From the NCBI GenBank assembly GCA_036897095.1, contig JAYMSP010000050.1, positions 1-64,000 on the forward strand: 64,000 bases of DNA, in the 5' to 3' direction. Below are positions 35,996 to 48,362 of the stretch, piece by piece. The notes beneath the pieces were generated by a model. That model was not told the origin of the DNA and ran no database searches. It saw nothing but the letters and a program-made list of their open reading frames with translations. This DNA comes from Plantago elongata (taxonomy: Eukaryota; Streptophyta; Magnoliopsida; Lamiales; Plantaginaceae). The position numbers and the translations under genes were made by a program. Positions within the stretch are counted from its first letter, which is position 1. Every line of letters starts with the position of its first letter.

Positions 35996-38900
35996 ATGGC
36001 AGCTGTAGAAACTCCACCGTCAATGGACATTTTAGTTAGAGATCCAGAAGGATTTTGTATTTGGAGTGGGCCTCCGTTTGCTGACGGACAGCCTCGAATT
36101 AAGCTCGATAAAGTAGCTTGTACCAGTACTAAATTCAGTGACGATGGGTCGAGGCTTATGGTTATTCGAGCTGACTGTCTTATTAGCATCTATGACCCGA
36201 AAACGTTGGGTGAGATAACGACTCTGGAAGTTCCGAATGTTCTTGCTGCTAGTGTATCTCCCTGTGGGACGTTTATTCAGACGTTTCAGAAGTTTACTTC
36301 TCAGGAGAAGAATGTTGTTGTGTGGAACACGGAGACTGGGGAGTCGGTTTATCAGGTGTTTCAGAAAAACATGACGAAAATGACATGGTGGGTACTGGGT
36401 ATTTTACTGTGGATAGATTGGAAGTTTGATGACTTTGACATGCTTACTTGTGTATGTTTTCATGTTTCCAGGCCCACGTTTAGATTCAACGGTGATGAAA
36501 CTGCAGCATGTCGCTTGGCGACAAATGAAGTGCAGTTCTTTGATCCCTCGGACTTCTCTAAAGGGATTGTTAATAGGCTAAGAGTGCCTGCGATAGCTGC
36601 ATTTGAGCTCTCTAATGCTCCTGGCTCTCATGTGGCAACATTTAATCCAGAGTCGAAGGTATGTGACACTGTTTCTGTGAATGGGATTTGTAATTGCAGA
36701 TTAACATTAATGGAATCATTTATGCTTTTGTTTGGTAATATCCCGCATCAAGTTATTTTGCTGTAACCTACTGTAATATGCTTCACTAGTTCTTGAAGTT
36801 GATTGTCGGAGGTGCCTTTGTTCTGGATATTCTGGATTAAGAAGTCTACAAATGAACAATAGAATAGAAGGACCTCCTTTGAGTTATCAACCATATTTCC
36901 TTAAGTAAATGTTTGCATGAGATTTGAGCCACGGACAAATCGGAATCTCAATGGTGCACCCAATCTGGAAACTTCATCACTCTTATGATTAATAAGTTCT
37001 TTCAGGTTTGTAGAGTAATGGGAAATTATGTGAGCAAGTGTGCGGTTGTTATAGTTGTAATGTTTCATTCTCTGGGTTGTAGAAAATATAGTCAGGTCTT
37101 GAAACCACTAGAAAGTAGTTTACAATATAAGATGTTTTAGATTTTGGACTATTTGAAACCATTTCCCTATGAAACATTCCATCCCTCCTCATATAATTGT
37201 AACCTGAAGCATTTTATTAGCTCTAATCTATTAATTGCCTTGTATTAATAACACAAATAGGGGTGTTTCTACAAGGAAAGAGATCTACTGTACAAAATAC
37301 TGATTGCTACCTATTTTTCTTACGTAACTGGGTGAAGATTTAGTGAAATTAAATACTCTCTGTTACAATGTTTTCTTCATCTAAATATTTCATTTTCATA
37401 GGGAATGCCAGCTAATGTTCAAGTATTCCCGTGCGGAAAGGAGTTACAGAGTCAACCAGTTGCTCGAAAAAGTTTCTTCAGATGTTCATCAGTACAGATG
37501 AAATGGAACAGTAGTTCCACGGGGGTCCTAGTTGTAGTGCAGTCAGATGTTGATAAAACAAACCAAAGTTACTATGGAGAAACTAAGCTGAATTATTTGA
37601 CAACCGATGGAACTCAGACAGGATTAGTGCCTCTTCGTAAGAAGACCACTGCCTTCATTTCATTTACTTGTCACTGGACTCTGTATGGCTGGCTGTTCAT
37701 TGTTTGCACTTTGCATTCAGTATGAAATTTTATCTGGGAACTTTTGGCAGGTAAAGAAGGGCCAGTACACGATGTTCAATGGTCGCATTCTGGTAAAGAA
37801 TTTGCAGTTGTCTATGGATGTATCCTTTTCATCAATGTTCCAGTAATATGAATGACTCGACTCCTCTATATGGAGCGAAGGGAGATACTAGAAGTATGTC
37901 TGTCGTCTTTCACGAAACGACCATTAGTATTGACTACAAGATGGTCATAAATCTATGTATGTTTCCTCCATTTACTGGGTTTAGTACTCTAGTAATACGT
38001 GTTCCAGATATTCCTTAATGTACCATATAAACTCCATTTTCTAAAATACTCCCTCTGTCCCGGTTTGGAAGTCCCGCGGGACCGGGCACAAGTTTTAAGA
38101 AAAAAGTGATATAGTAGGAAATGAGTTAATAAATTATGAATGTGATTGGATAAAATAGGAGAAATAGAGAATAAAATATGAGATATAATGTATAAAGTAG
38201 GAGAGATATTTTCTGTTTAATGAAACGGTACTTCCAAACCGGGACAACCCAAAATGGAAAGCGGGACTTCCAATCCGGGACGGAGGGAGTATTAAATACT
38301 CCACTCTGCTTGCTGGACAGATTTTTGTTTGTTGAACAGTATTTTTTTCCAATTTCTTGCCCAAAATTTTTCCTCTATGCATTACGACTTTGCCTTGACC
38401 AAGCTCAGTTATGCCTGCAATGACGACAATATTTGACCAGAAGTGCCGCCCTCTACTGGAACTTGGAGAAGGTCCCTATAATACTATCAGATGGAATCCA
38501 AAAGGGAGGTGTATCCTTCAATTCATATTTTCTATACTTGCTAATTCATCCCTTCACCTTGATTCAGTTTCACTTGTATCCTTAATTCTGCTCCCCAGTT
38601 ATATGTATTGCAGGATTTGGAAACTTACCAGGTGACATGGTACATTTACAATGCTCTTTATTTTGTTTATTGTTGATAGTTAAGTTAACTCCATATGCCC
38701 TTTTGTTATTCCTCCATCCTTATATGCCCCCGTACCTGAACTTAAAAGGACTAGATAATGCGAATGAGCTTTATTTTTCGGTCAGTTCCTTCATATGCTA
38801 AAGATGTCTTATTGGTTCCTGTCCAGATATAATAGAAATTAATAAAGGGTACTGAGGCTGTTGATGGATAATATATGCTCATTGCAATGATATGATTTGT

Positions 38901-40800
38901 GATTGATGTGACAAATCAATTCTCTGTTTAGCCGCTCAGATTTCATACCTAGATTTCTCTCCTTGCATTTTTTTGTTAGAACACAACTGTTCTTTCCATT
39001 ATAGCTAACAACATCGCGATACCAGCTTTAGCAAACTTTTGGGTTCATGCAGCAGGCTTTTGGCCCTATAAATAAGTACTTAGTTTTCTTCCATGCAAGT
39101 ATTATGTCCTTCACTTTGCCACCATCCTGCCACATGGTGTCTTCTCTCTCTGTTTGTGATTTGTATTATATTTGGTCTCGACACATCAAACTTTGGATGC
39201 TGGCCTAGTTAACTGTGTTAACTAGGTTAAGTGATGCATGTCAATTGAACAGAGCTGCATCTTTTCTTTGGTTCAGACATTTTGGGACTACGTAGAAAAG
39301 AAAAGGTTGGCTGCTACAAAAGCTGAATTATCAGTGACGAGTGAATGGTCGCCAGATGGGCGGTATTTTTTGACTGCTACAACAGCTCCGAGATTACAGG
39401 TTGATAATGGGTATGTTTCTCACTTTCTCCCTTTCTATGTTAAGCCATCTTTTCCTTGCATTGTTCCATGTAAAAAAATTTGATCGGACTTTCTTTACCA
39501 ACATACGTCATTTCAAGCTTTCAACTGATTCATGCGAACGCTCCACTGGCCTTAAGTTTGTTTACAAGATCAGCACGATATTGTGTTTACAAGGCCTACG
39601 AATTCTGAGTCAGCTTGTTCCACAGTCCCATTCATATTAGAGATAGAAGTCACACTCTTTTTATGAAGGTTGGATCATGGGATGTTATAAATTTGAGTTG
39701 ACAGTTATTGTGAATTTATTACAATATTTGTTGCATTATGTGTATGATATAAATGTGAAAGTTATGGAGAAACTAAGTATGCCTGAGAGTGTATATCATA
39801 TGAAAACAGTTGGAAGTGGTAATGCTTGAATGCAGCAAGTCGATTTCTGAAATAGATCTAGTTAGTAGTGTCAAGTGGGTTAAGAGTTAGTAGTTCATGT
39901 AATATTCCATCTATGCTGAAGTATTAGACCTTTGTCTCTGAACTCTCCCCGTCTCTACTTTCTAGTTCCTACACTGTATTCACCATTTATATGATTTAAA
40001 CTTCAGGATCAAAATCTTCCACCACAATGGGTCCTTGTATTTCAAGAGGACATTTGCGAAGTTGTATCAGGTTAATTATCTTCCATGTTGTACTCTCCCA
40101 TTGTGATTTTTAGTACCTTTTCCTCGCTTGATATATTTGTGCTCTAAATTTATGCAGGCAGATTGGAAGCCAGAGTCACCTGAAAAGTTTGTTGACATCG
40201 CTGAACTTGCACAATCTGTTGACTCCTTAAAATTGGAAGAACCAACTAAGAAAGGTAATTTAGTTTGCTTACGGTCATTATGAGTTATGACTTAATCTGA
40301 TTATCTTTCTTCATGTCTCTCCAAGTAAAAACACATTAACTTGAAATAAAAATGATATTTCAGGACAAGGGCAAAAAACTGCTCAGGCATCTTCAAAAGC
40401 TGCAGCTGCCAATCCACCTCTACAGAAACCTGCTGCTTATCGCCCGCCTCATGCTAAAGCTCAGGCTGCTGTTCAGGCGGAGGTATGATATACGCTTTTG
40501 TTAACTGAGTACTCTATAATACTTTGTTGTATCTTTATCTTTCTACTAGAGTTCAGGATACTGATCATAGTTTTTATTCTTCCTTTTCATCATTGTTGGT
40601 CTAAACAGCTACTTGGGTTGAACCCTTCCGGGTAAGTAGGCTACATTTCTTGTCTTAGTTCTGTATTAACCTTTTGGCTTGTTGCTGACTCTCCTCCTGC
40701 TGCTAAATCCAGAGAAATGAGCAAGAATGCTTTGAGAAACAAGAAAAAGAGAGAAAAGCAAAGAGAGAAGAAGGCTGCCGAAGGTGCCAGCGGTTCTTAA
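35996..40800 (+). CDS. EIF2A: Eukaryotic translation initiation factor 2A
   Basis: eIF2A is a WD-like beta-propeller protein that can deliver initiator or leucyl tRNA to the 40S subunit independently of eIF2. Twelve exons, 35996-36387, 36472-36658, 37402-37636, 37751-37819, 38409-38510, 38599-38639, 39277-39410, 40007-40070, 40158-40254, 40364-40482, 40609-40631 and 40713-40800, give 516 aa, typical for plants. Recognisable blocks are VHDVQWSHSGKEFAVVYGFMPA, TIRWNPKGRF, AGFGNLPGDMTFWD and TSEWSPDGRYFLTATTAPR (propeller), then a low-complexity Ala/Gln/Pro linker and a basic tail MSKNALRNKKKREKQREKK. Introns 4 and 5 have U12-type signals. Taking exon 6 from 38599 restores the family phrase FICIAGFGNLPGDM, whereas the decoy CAG at 38612 would break the frame. 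Confidence 0.95.
37820..38408 (+). other. U12-type intron (eIF2A intron 4), hosting a MITE
   Basis: The donor reads GTATCCTTT, a full match to the minor-spliceosome 5' site. A branch-like CCTTGAC lies with its branch A 10 nt before the CAG acceptor, in the normal U12 range. There is no long polypyrimidine tract before the acceptor. The frame across exons 4 and 5 (GFMPA) requires exactly these sites. The 589-bp intron includes the Stowaway element at 38049-38289. Confidence 0.8.
38049..38289. mobile_element. Stowaway MITE (Tc1/mariner-type)
   Basis: A 241-bp element flanked by TA on each side (38047-38048 and 38290-38291). The left end CTCCCTCTGTCCCGGTTTGG and the right end (reversed) CTCCCTCCGTCCCGGATTGG are inverted repeats of about 29 bp with two mismatches. 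These ends are the textbook Stowaway signature. The interior is AT-rich and non-coding. High end-to-end identity suggests it is fairly young. It sits inside the U12-type intron 4 of eIF2A, away from the donor and branch site. Confidence 0.93.
38511..38598 (+). other. U12-type intron (eIF2A intron 5), 88 bp
   Basis: The donor is GTATCCTTC. The branch sequence TCCTTAAT is a full match to the U12 consensus and its branch A lies 13 nt before the CAG acceptor. The exons joined are ...WNPKGR/F and F/ICIAGFGNLPGDM, in phase 1. A decoy acceptor 14 nt further on (TTGCAG at 38607-38612) would shift the frame. Confidence 0.85.
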
Positions 40801-41158
40801 TTGACAACCTGTGATACAATGCATCATTCTAAAAGACCAGAAGGCTAAAGGTACTAGTTGCATACTTGCATACATGAATTACTAAAATTTTGCAGTGACA
40901 AAATCACAAGCTGTACTACTTTCCATCTTTCACCGCCTTCAAAACTATTACTGTCATGAAACTTTCAAATCTTTCTTCCAAATTTTGGTAGCTAATGAAG
41001 TATTTAACGTTTTAGTTTTCAGCCATATAGATGTCTGGTTAATTGTTTTGTGTTGTCAATATATGAACTTGAGCAATACATTCATGTTAATTTACTGTTT
41101 TATGACCAGTCTCTATCTATCATATAAAATTGTAAATGATTGGCTTTATATACGCATA

Positions 41159-41362
41159 CACTCCCTGAGAATTTATACCCATTTCACCTTTTCCGGTGTC
41201 CTCATAAAACTCCGTCCCCTATCTTTTCGGTGCATTCGATAGAATTTTTAACGATTTTCATCTTGTTTTACTGTATATTTTACTTCTTTTTATTATTATA
41301 AAAACTAGACTATCTAAATGTTGTGTCTTAAACGTAATGGGTATAATTCTCCTCTTCAGGAG
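41159..41362. mobile_element. Diverged Stowaway-like MITE
   Basis: The left end CTCCCTGAGAATTTATACCC and the right end, reversed, CTCCTGAAGAGGAGAATTATACCC are alignable inverted repeats with a small insertion. TA dinucleotides flank at 41157-41158 and 41363-41364. About 204 bp, AT-rich, non-coding. Much more decayed than the copy in eIF2A. Confidence 0.5.
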
Positions 41363-44189
41363 TAAGAGCTAAGCAAACAAATAAATCTCTTTCCATGATA
41401 TGGTCCCGAATTGTGTACTAGATAGATTAGGATGGAAACAAGTACACAGTATTGCCCAAATTGTGTTTGACACTTGACATGCGAGTTTAAGACGATTAAT
41501 GGATAAGGTAGCACAATAATATCAAGGATAATGGTAGATACTCGTCCTTCGTGCAAATTTCATATACTTTTTATTTTTTAGTGCTCCCGGGAACTTCATA
41601 AACTGTAAAAAATGGAAAGTAACACGGGCACATATATAAAAAGGGCACTAGGGCAGTCTACGATCTGATTATAACTGTAATGATTTTGTACTAAATAATC
41701 AAAGATGTTAAGTCTACATTGAAATCACTCCATTTGTCTCTAAAATTACACTTATTTTGACCACATTATGTTTTATCATCTACAGTATGTCATGTTCGTT
41801 TGAAGTTGCACAATAATCCTATGTCATGTTAATCTATGTCATGTGTATTTCGATAACCAACGGGCACATGATGAATTACGTCATATATACATTGGGAATT
41901 TCTTTTTTTCTTCCTAATTAAACAAGTTGTATATGAAGTTCCTGCAACTATTTTGTTTAAGAGTGATCTGTGGTCCATCGGAAGACACTATGGGCGAGTG
42001 ACGTTCTATTCAGGGCGGTCTGAAAATTAGGATTATGAACTAAAAGATTTACAACTTGTGCATGAAATAGTGACATAATTATGGATGCACATGCACATAG
42101 TGTTGCTCTCCACATCATTTAAGAGCGAAAGTAAGAGGATAAATGACATCAATAAGCCTACTTTTTAAAATATATGGTTAAACAATGAAAAGTTGAACTA
42201 TGTAATATGGAACGAGTTTTAAATGAAAAGTTGAACTATGTTTGTGTTTGTTATTTTCCAAAGTCGCTTTTCATCTTGTGGTCATTAGGTAAAATGTAAG
42301 AATATATGTAAATTCTTCGAAATATCCTATATTTCTAATACTATGTACACGCACTCCTTCCTCTTCAACCCGAGTGTTGACTAACAAAAAAGGTTCAATA
42401 TATAATGTGCAATAATTAGATAATTTGCCAATTCAACTAGTAGCCTGTGTCTACATTGATTCGGCAAGCAAACTGCTTCCTTCGTCGGCCTCGTCGACTA
42501 CAAGTGTTTTTCTACTTGCGTCGATTTCGTAACGGATGGTCTATAATTTTAACATTTATGATCGACTTTGAAATTTCCAAATGTTCTTATGAGCGAAGAC
42601 ACAATTCACTGAAATTAATGCACTTCATATGATCTAGAAAGAGCTAATCAATATGTGATCCCGGACAGTCTATAAGTAATTGTGTTTATTGAAATGATTG
42701 CTAGTCTAGTACTCATTTAGTGATGAAAGGCAGTATACAATGTAATTATTGTATACTCCATTAACGGATTTATTTCATAAGTTTCCACAGACCAGTTTCT
42801 ACGAACCAGACAAATCATGGAAGGTGACATTCTAGGAATGGTCCTGATAACAGGTGGTGAACGACAATAGCAATGGTGTCTAAAATCAATGAGAAGCTGT
42901 CATCTTTACCACCAGTTAACATGGAAATCTTTTTCCACCAGTAACTGTATACATATTAATCCTGTCAAGTGTCAATCCGTTTTAGTCGGCTTGGTCATTA
43001 AGTACATTGAATCCAGATTGTGGAAAAAAGCTCAGTTTGTGATTAATTAAGATTAGGCACGTTTTTTGATTAATTGACAGACATCAATGCTTAACCGCCT
43101 CACTAATCTGTAATCCTGTACACATGATTAGTCATTAGAGACAAACACATCATTTTCTATGGTCTTTATTTATTGTTAAATAAAGATATCATAAAATATT
43201 AACAATGTGGAAACTAATTATTTGATTGAGTGCAAGTATCAAGTATGTGACGATATGTCCAATTATTTGATGTTTCGAAGAACGCTCTTTTAAGGAGTCC
43301 AAAGTATCACATTCAGCTTTGATGGACAGAGTTTTCCAATCCAAGCATTATTCGGTGTTAGTCAAGAGTCAAGGCTCTCATTCCATATCAATATGTTGAT
43401 TTAGAGTATTTAATCAGGAAATCGTGAATGTGACAAGGACTTGTGCATACCATATTTGCTAGCTTGTGAGGAGTTCCAACCTTAGATAGATGGTCGATAT
43501 GTAATTATGTATGTGTTCATATATTGTGTTGAATATGTTACTTCGGAAATCTTTAAGCTATCTTAGAATGTTGCTTCACGCGCATATAAGAAGAGAAAAA
43601 ATGTAAGTCTCGATGATATTATGTTTAAAGTATCTCCATCGATAGAATTGAACCATATTAAATTTTAATCTTATCTAGCATTGTCTATCCATAAACTTTG
43701 TCGGAAAGTATTTTATTGTAAGAGCGAAATTGAAAATCATCTAAACCTAGATCCATATATAAAGGAATACCTCATAAAGAAATAAACCATCTATAGTCAT
43801 AAAAATTTCGGTTTCGATTTGGGACCAGTTATAAATAAGAATAAACTTCAAATTGTCATATTCCATGACTTTATTCGATCTCGTATTAAGTAATTATACC
43901 TCTATATAGTAATAATTGATGTAATATTTATTAATATTTATTATATATATAATTTTCATTACATGAAATTTAAAATGTAAAATACTTGTCTAGAGTCGTT
44001 TGTGATATTGATTTGAACTTTGGAATGATAAACCATTTTTTAGCATCCGTATAAGTAGTAGTTCATCTATATATGAACCTTCTTGTTACACCCGCAACAT
44101 TTATAGTTTGTCACATAAGTCCGAAGTTTCTTGACACGAATTTTTTTATATTTTTTCGAATACATTCAAATTCTACCATAACAATTCGT

Positions 44190-44330
44190 ATTTAGTAATC
44201 TTATTCAATAACTATAACTTTTAAGTTATGCACATCATTTTATTATGAAAAATATATTGTTTGTACAAACCTCAATTTAAGAATAAATTTTTTGTGGGAA
44301 TATTTTTTTCCGGTCCGATAATATTACTGT
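44190..44330 (+). repeat. Dispersed repeat, copy 2 (partner at 50-185)
   Basis: Shares the phrases TTCAATAACTATAAC, TTAAGTTATGCA and ATTTTATTATGAAAAATATATT with 50-185 in the same order and orientation. Ends and class unknown. Confidence 0.5.
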
Positions 44331-44822
44331 ATAGAATTTAATTTACCTACATTTTTACTTAACTTTACTATTTAATTGTACATCAGGTTGTAAGAAGTGA
44401 TTCATTTACTTGCTTATTGAGTTAATCTTTTAAAACACAATACAATGAGCAATTGATTAATAAATTATACCCTCATGCATGGTGTACGATAAGTTTGTAA
44501 ACTAAACCCATCTAAGAATCTTTCAACATGCATGCAATCAATTCCATGATAATTGAGCCTAGTTTATCTCTTTTCTTCATATTATACTTCATTATAAAGT
44601 AATTTATACATTTTAAATTAAACATCAATCCTCTAGAAGATATTGACCATCCAAAAGTAAAATGTAGAATCACATTATATAATCATTTAAGTGAGGTGAA
44701 TTAAAGTGGTATTAAACTGATCCTTGAGTGGCAGACATAGAATAAATTTGAACTTTACCATTCCTAACTAAATCCATTAAATTAACATTATTAAATATTA
44801 CATGAAAGCTCTAAAACTCTAT

Positions 44823-45073
44823 GGGCTGATTGGAGTAACATCCAATGCCCGTTTGGATGCTACTTGAAAATTTTGTGTTTGTTGTGACATTTAAATGTCG
44901 AATATTGAAATGGCTCTAAAGTAACAACATTTTTCTCTACCTATATAACAAGCCTATAATACCCTATCCAATTACAATTTTATACCAAAAATAATTTTAA
45001 CAATCCCACTACAATTCCGATCACTATTCAGGCATTTAAATCGGGGCATTTAAGCCGCATGTCAATCAGTCCC
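44823..45073. mobile_element. Possible TIR MITE (GGGCTGATTG ends)
   Basis: The left end GGGCTGATTGGAGTAACATCC and the right end, reversed, GGGACTGATTGACATGCGGC match for about 10 bp with one gap. Flanking TAT occurs on both sides, but this may be chance. The ends resemble those of the element at 50440-50555. Weak evidence. Confidence 0.3.
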
Positions 45074-45670
45074 TATATATTCAGTTCATAATATTAACCT
45101 ATGTACAAACATTGTTGTTTATCGTTTAATACTTTCACAAATTATTATTTTATTTATTAAGTAATTGTAATTAGTTTTTATTTCAGAAACACGGTGATAT
45201 AGTATACGACTATACGCGAATGAGGAGACTCAAGATGAAGGCTAGAGTTGAATGTAGAGAGTAGGAATAAATCAAGGCTAGAAGAATTGGATGGAATAAT
45301 GGAATGAAATGATATAAACAGTCAACACATATTTAGCCTCAAGCTCTTGGTTACACATTGTCTGTGGGAGGTCACTGTAGGCCCCCCTAAAAGTGGCTTA
45401 CGTCACTTTGCCACCTCATGCATGACGTTTTAGCCGAGTTCTAGAAATTGGTGACGTAGTTAACAGAACAGTAAAGACAAATAAAATCTGAGATATAGAT
45501 ATTTGCAGCCATGGAACCTTCATTTATGGACCATTATATTTCTGAACAATTTGATTCAGTTTACATTGTCTAAAACTTCCTCGGCTTACCTTTTAAGTTT
45601 TCTATTTCTCTTTCACACATATATAGGTCAATGAATCTATATCTAAATATTACAAAATCAATATTGAAAT

Positions 45671-46242
45671 GATAATGGGATGAATTCTATTCCGGTTACA
45701 TTCTGGAACATTTTTACATGTTGATATTGATTACATTTGTAGCTTTACGCTCTGAACTTACACTTACTTTACAATGTGATGTTTCCCATGTAGTTATCCA
45801 GACGTACTTTCACTATTTATTTGCTTGTTTATGTAGGACCCAGGCCCCATAGCGAGTGCACCAACCTCTTATTCGTGATCTTCTCCGCTAGATCCACGCT
45901 TTCCAGGCTGTTCAGATCCAGTTCATCTATCGAGAAGCCAATACTTTTGTTGATAGCCTGGCCAAGCGTGGTAGTTCACTTGGCTTATTGTTTATTAGTA
46001 GTAATGTCACTAGGTCTGATGTACATTTAGCTGCTAGGTCGACCGGACATTCAGGTCCGATTTTACATGTTTGGGACCTCTGTCCGAAGTGGTTATCTCA
46101 GTTGGTAGTGTTTGATACGTGTACTACTTTCTCTCGTCTAGTATCCCAGGCTTCGTGCCCGGGATTGTCTATACATACACTTCGATAGGTTCTATCTATA
46201 TATATCTCTATATTTCCTCAAAAAAGATAATGGGATGAATTC
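45671..46242 (+). mobile_element. 5'-truncated LINE (L1-type) with 17-bp target duplication
   Basis: GATAATGGGATGAATTC occurs at 45671-45687 and again at 46226-46242, a perfect 17-bp target-site duplication around a 538-bp insert (45688-46225). The insert ends in a short A run (46220-46225) directly before the second copy. One frame from about 45860 reads HQPLIRDLLR, a stop, then IHAFQAVQIQFIYREANTFV and DSLAKRG. This is the C-terminal RNase H region of plant LINE reverse transcriptases, where the (Y/H)REAN..AD.LAK motif is diagnostic. Only the 3' end is present. The first 140 bp of the insert were not recognised and could be inverted or non-conserved LINE sequence. Confidence 0.85.
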
Positions 46243-46443
46243 AAGTGAGGGACAAAACATAGATGTAACTACTCCAAATTGAATTATGCCGATATATCAA
46301 CCTTAACAATGAAAATAGAAATTTAGAAGTATAATTTCAAAAAGTTTGTTGTCTGCGAATCACCCACTCAATTGTCTGTATTAATGTTAGAATCCAGTTA
46401 CTATGAGAAGAAAAAAATTTAACCATAGAAGACGTAAATTTAT

Positions 46444-46838
46444 CTAATTCTTATTAATACTCTCCATTACAATTATTGTCGAATCCCTTTTGAGTATGAT
46501 TGAATTAATTGTATACGTATATCTGGTAACCATTATTAGAAAGAGAAAAACAACCAAGGACAAGAAAGTAATTATAATAAAATGCCGCCACCATCAATTT
46601 TCAATTAATTAATTAACCAATTGATACTTAATTAGTATTATTCTAACTCTTATAGATACACCATTACAATTATTGTAGAATCTTTTTCGCGTATCATGCA
46701 AATAATTTTGTACTAATATACAGTTACTATTATAAATGGAAAAAACAACCCAGAACAAGGAAGTAATTATAATAATATATTCAGCCATCATCAATTTGTA
46801 ATTAATTATTGAACTCAATTAATAAATTAACTAATTAA
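46444..46838. repeat. 197-bp diverged tandem duplication
   Basis: The phrase CCATTACAATTATTGT(C/A)GAATC recurs with a period of 197 bp (46464 and 46661). It is followed in both copies by AAAACAACC, a GGACAAG/GAACAAG block, AAGTAATTATAATAA and ATCAATTTTCAATTAATTA/ATCAATTTGTAATTAATTA. A shorter, more diverged remnant may precede the first copy (about 46386-46415). Confidence 0.75.
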
Positions 46839-48301
46839 ATACTTAATTAGTTCTTAATTCTCAACCATGCCCACTATGCAATAAAATAATTTATTCTTAA
46901 CCGCCCTAGGTTTAGCAGGCTTAATACACTACCACGATATATTCGTCCGTATAAATCCAAAGCAATGTCGTGCGTACAAAGACAACCAATAGGAACTGTC
47001 CACGTGTAGTATTTCACCCACCTCTTGTTTCAACCGTTGGTCACTTATGGCTGCGCACGTGAGTCTTTCCGTACTCTAGTCCAACATGATTTTCTTTGTT
47101 TCATGTCACATTTCACTTTTTTACTCATCTTATCCTATAATTATCCTATGGTTAAATTCATGAATTCGATTCTCGCGTGTATCTTTTTACTCTACGTGAA
47201 CATTATAATTTACCGTGTCTCAGTTCACGTTCACTAATCGCCACAAGATAGGGCGAGAAATAAAATTTGGGAAAGTTAAATCGTAAAAGTGAGATAATAT
47301 TGAAGTGAAAATTTACTTTAAACCTCTAAAAAGAAGGAACTAAAGACAATGTCATGTTTTGAAGGCATAGAGTATTTAAAAGGTTTTCGTATAAATAGTA
47401 TATTCATTTTTTTAAAAAGTTATTCATCATAACTTTAGAGTTTGTAGAAACCGGTATATTCTATAAAAATTGCAGATGTATAATATAAAGTGTATTTATG
47501 CTTAAAGTGTGAGATCTCGATTGCGGATGGAGCATTATCAAGTTATCAACTATACTATATGTGATGTAGTTTGGTGCTCCATTATTGCTACAAATCATAT
47601 TCGCATTATGAAAAGGTCGTGATCCAAATTGATACAGCTAAGTAAAGTTTAGCAATTAAACATAATATATGGTTTCGAGTCTTTCGACTTTGGAGCCCAG
47701 TAGTAAAATACTACACTTTATCCATCTAGTTAAAGAAAGAAAAATGGCGTCAGAAAGTGTACGAATAAGACTGAGTAAAGTCTAGCTTAGAAGTATATAT
47801 TTTATGAACTGGTATATATTAATTATTATTATTTCACTAAAATGAAGCTACTCACTTTGGAACAGATCAAGAGATCTAGATATTCAATCTCACATTCTTG
47901 ACAGAAAAACCACTTGGCATAGAATAAAACTAGTAGCTCAATCTGTCCACACGACATGCAATTAAATAAAAAACATTCAATAAATAGAGAAAAATGAGCA
48001 AATATTATAATACACGACACTATATGATAAAAAAAAGACTACAATTTTCATAGTCATACAGTCAATTTTCGTGCCAAATATCAATTGGAATCATAGAAAA
48101 ACACCAACCTTGCGGGTCATCCAAGTACTTTACGGAAACTTCTATTATATCCCCAATTTCCTCTTCCTTTCCTATTTCTTTTCTCTTATCACAAAATAAA
48201 TAAATTCCACTTTTTTCCTCTCATCTATTCAATCTTGTTAACTTTCCAAGAAACACCCTTGAGTGGATATCTATACCTATATATATCTTTCTTCAAACTT
48301 C

Positions 48302-48328
48302 ATTTCCTAAACTCATTTCCTAAACTCA
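48302..48328. repeat. 13-bp tandem duplication in the VQ gene leader
   Basis: TTTCCTAAACTCA occurs twice head to tail, about 35-60 bp before the start codon, probably within the 5' UTR. A TATA-like CTATATATAT lies at about 48278. Confidence 0.8.
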
Positions 48329-48362
48329 CTTTCCCAATTAGCATCATCATCCACAAACATAT

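Larger units (their letters stand above)
40801..48362. other. Large intergenic region between eIF2A and the VQ gene
   Basis: About 7.5 kb with no supported gene. It contains a Stowaway-like MITE (41159-41362), the second copy of the dispersed repeat (44190-44330), a possible TIR element (44823-45073), a LINE insertion (45688-46225) and a 197-bp tandem duplication (46444-46838). Two CACGTG-type motifs lie close together at 47000-47060 (CCACGTGT and GCACGTGA), but no gene start was recognised nearby. Remaining open frames are short and without domains. Confidence 0.45.

Noticed and set aside
47000-47060. Two CACGTG-type motifs close together, possible promoter of an unseen gene
   Set aside because: No start codon with coding potential or splice-compatible exons follows within 1 kb.
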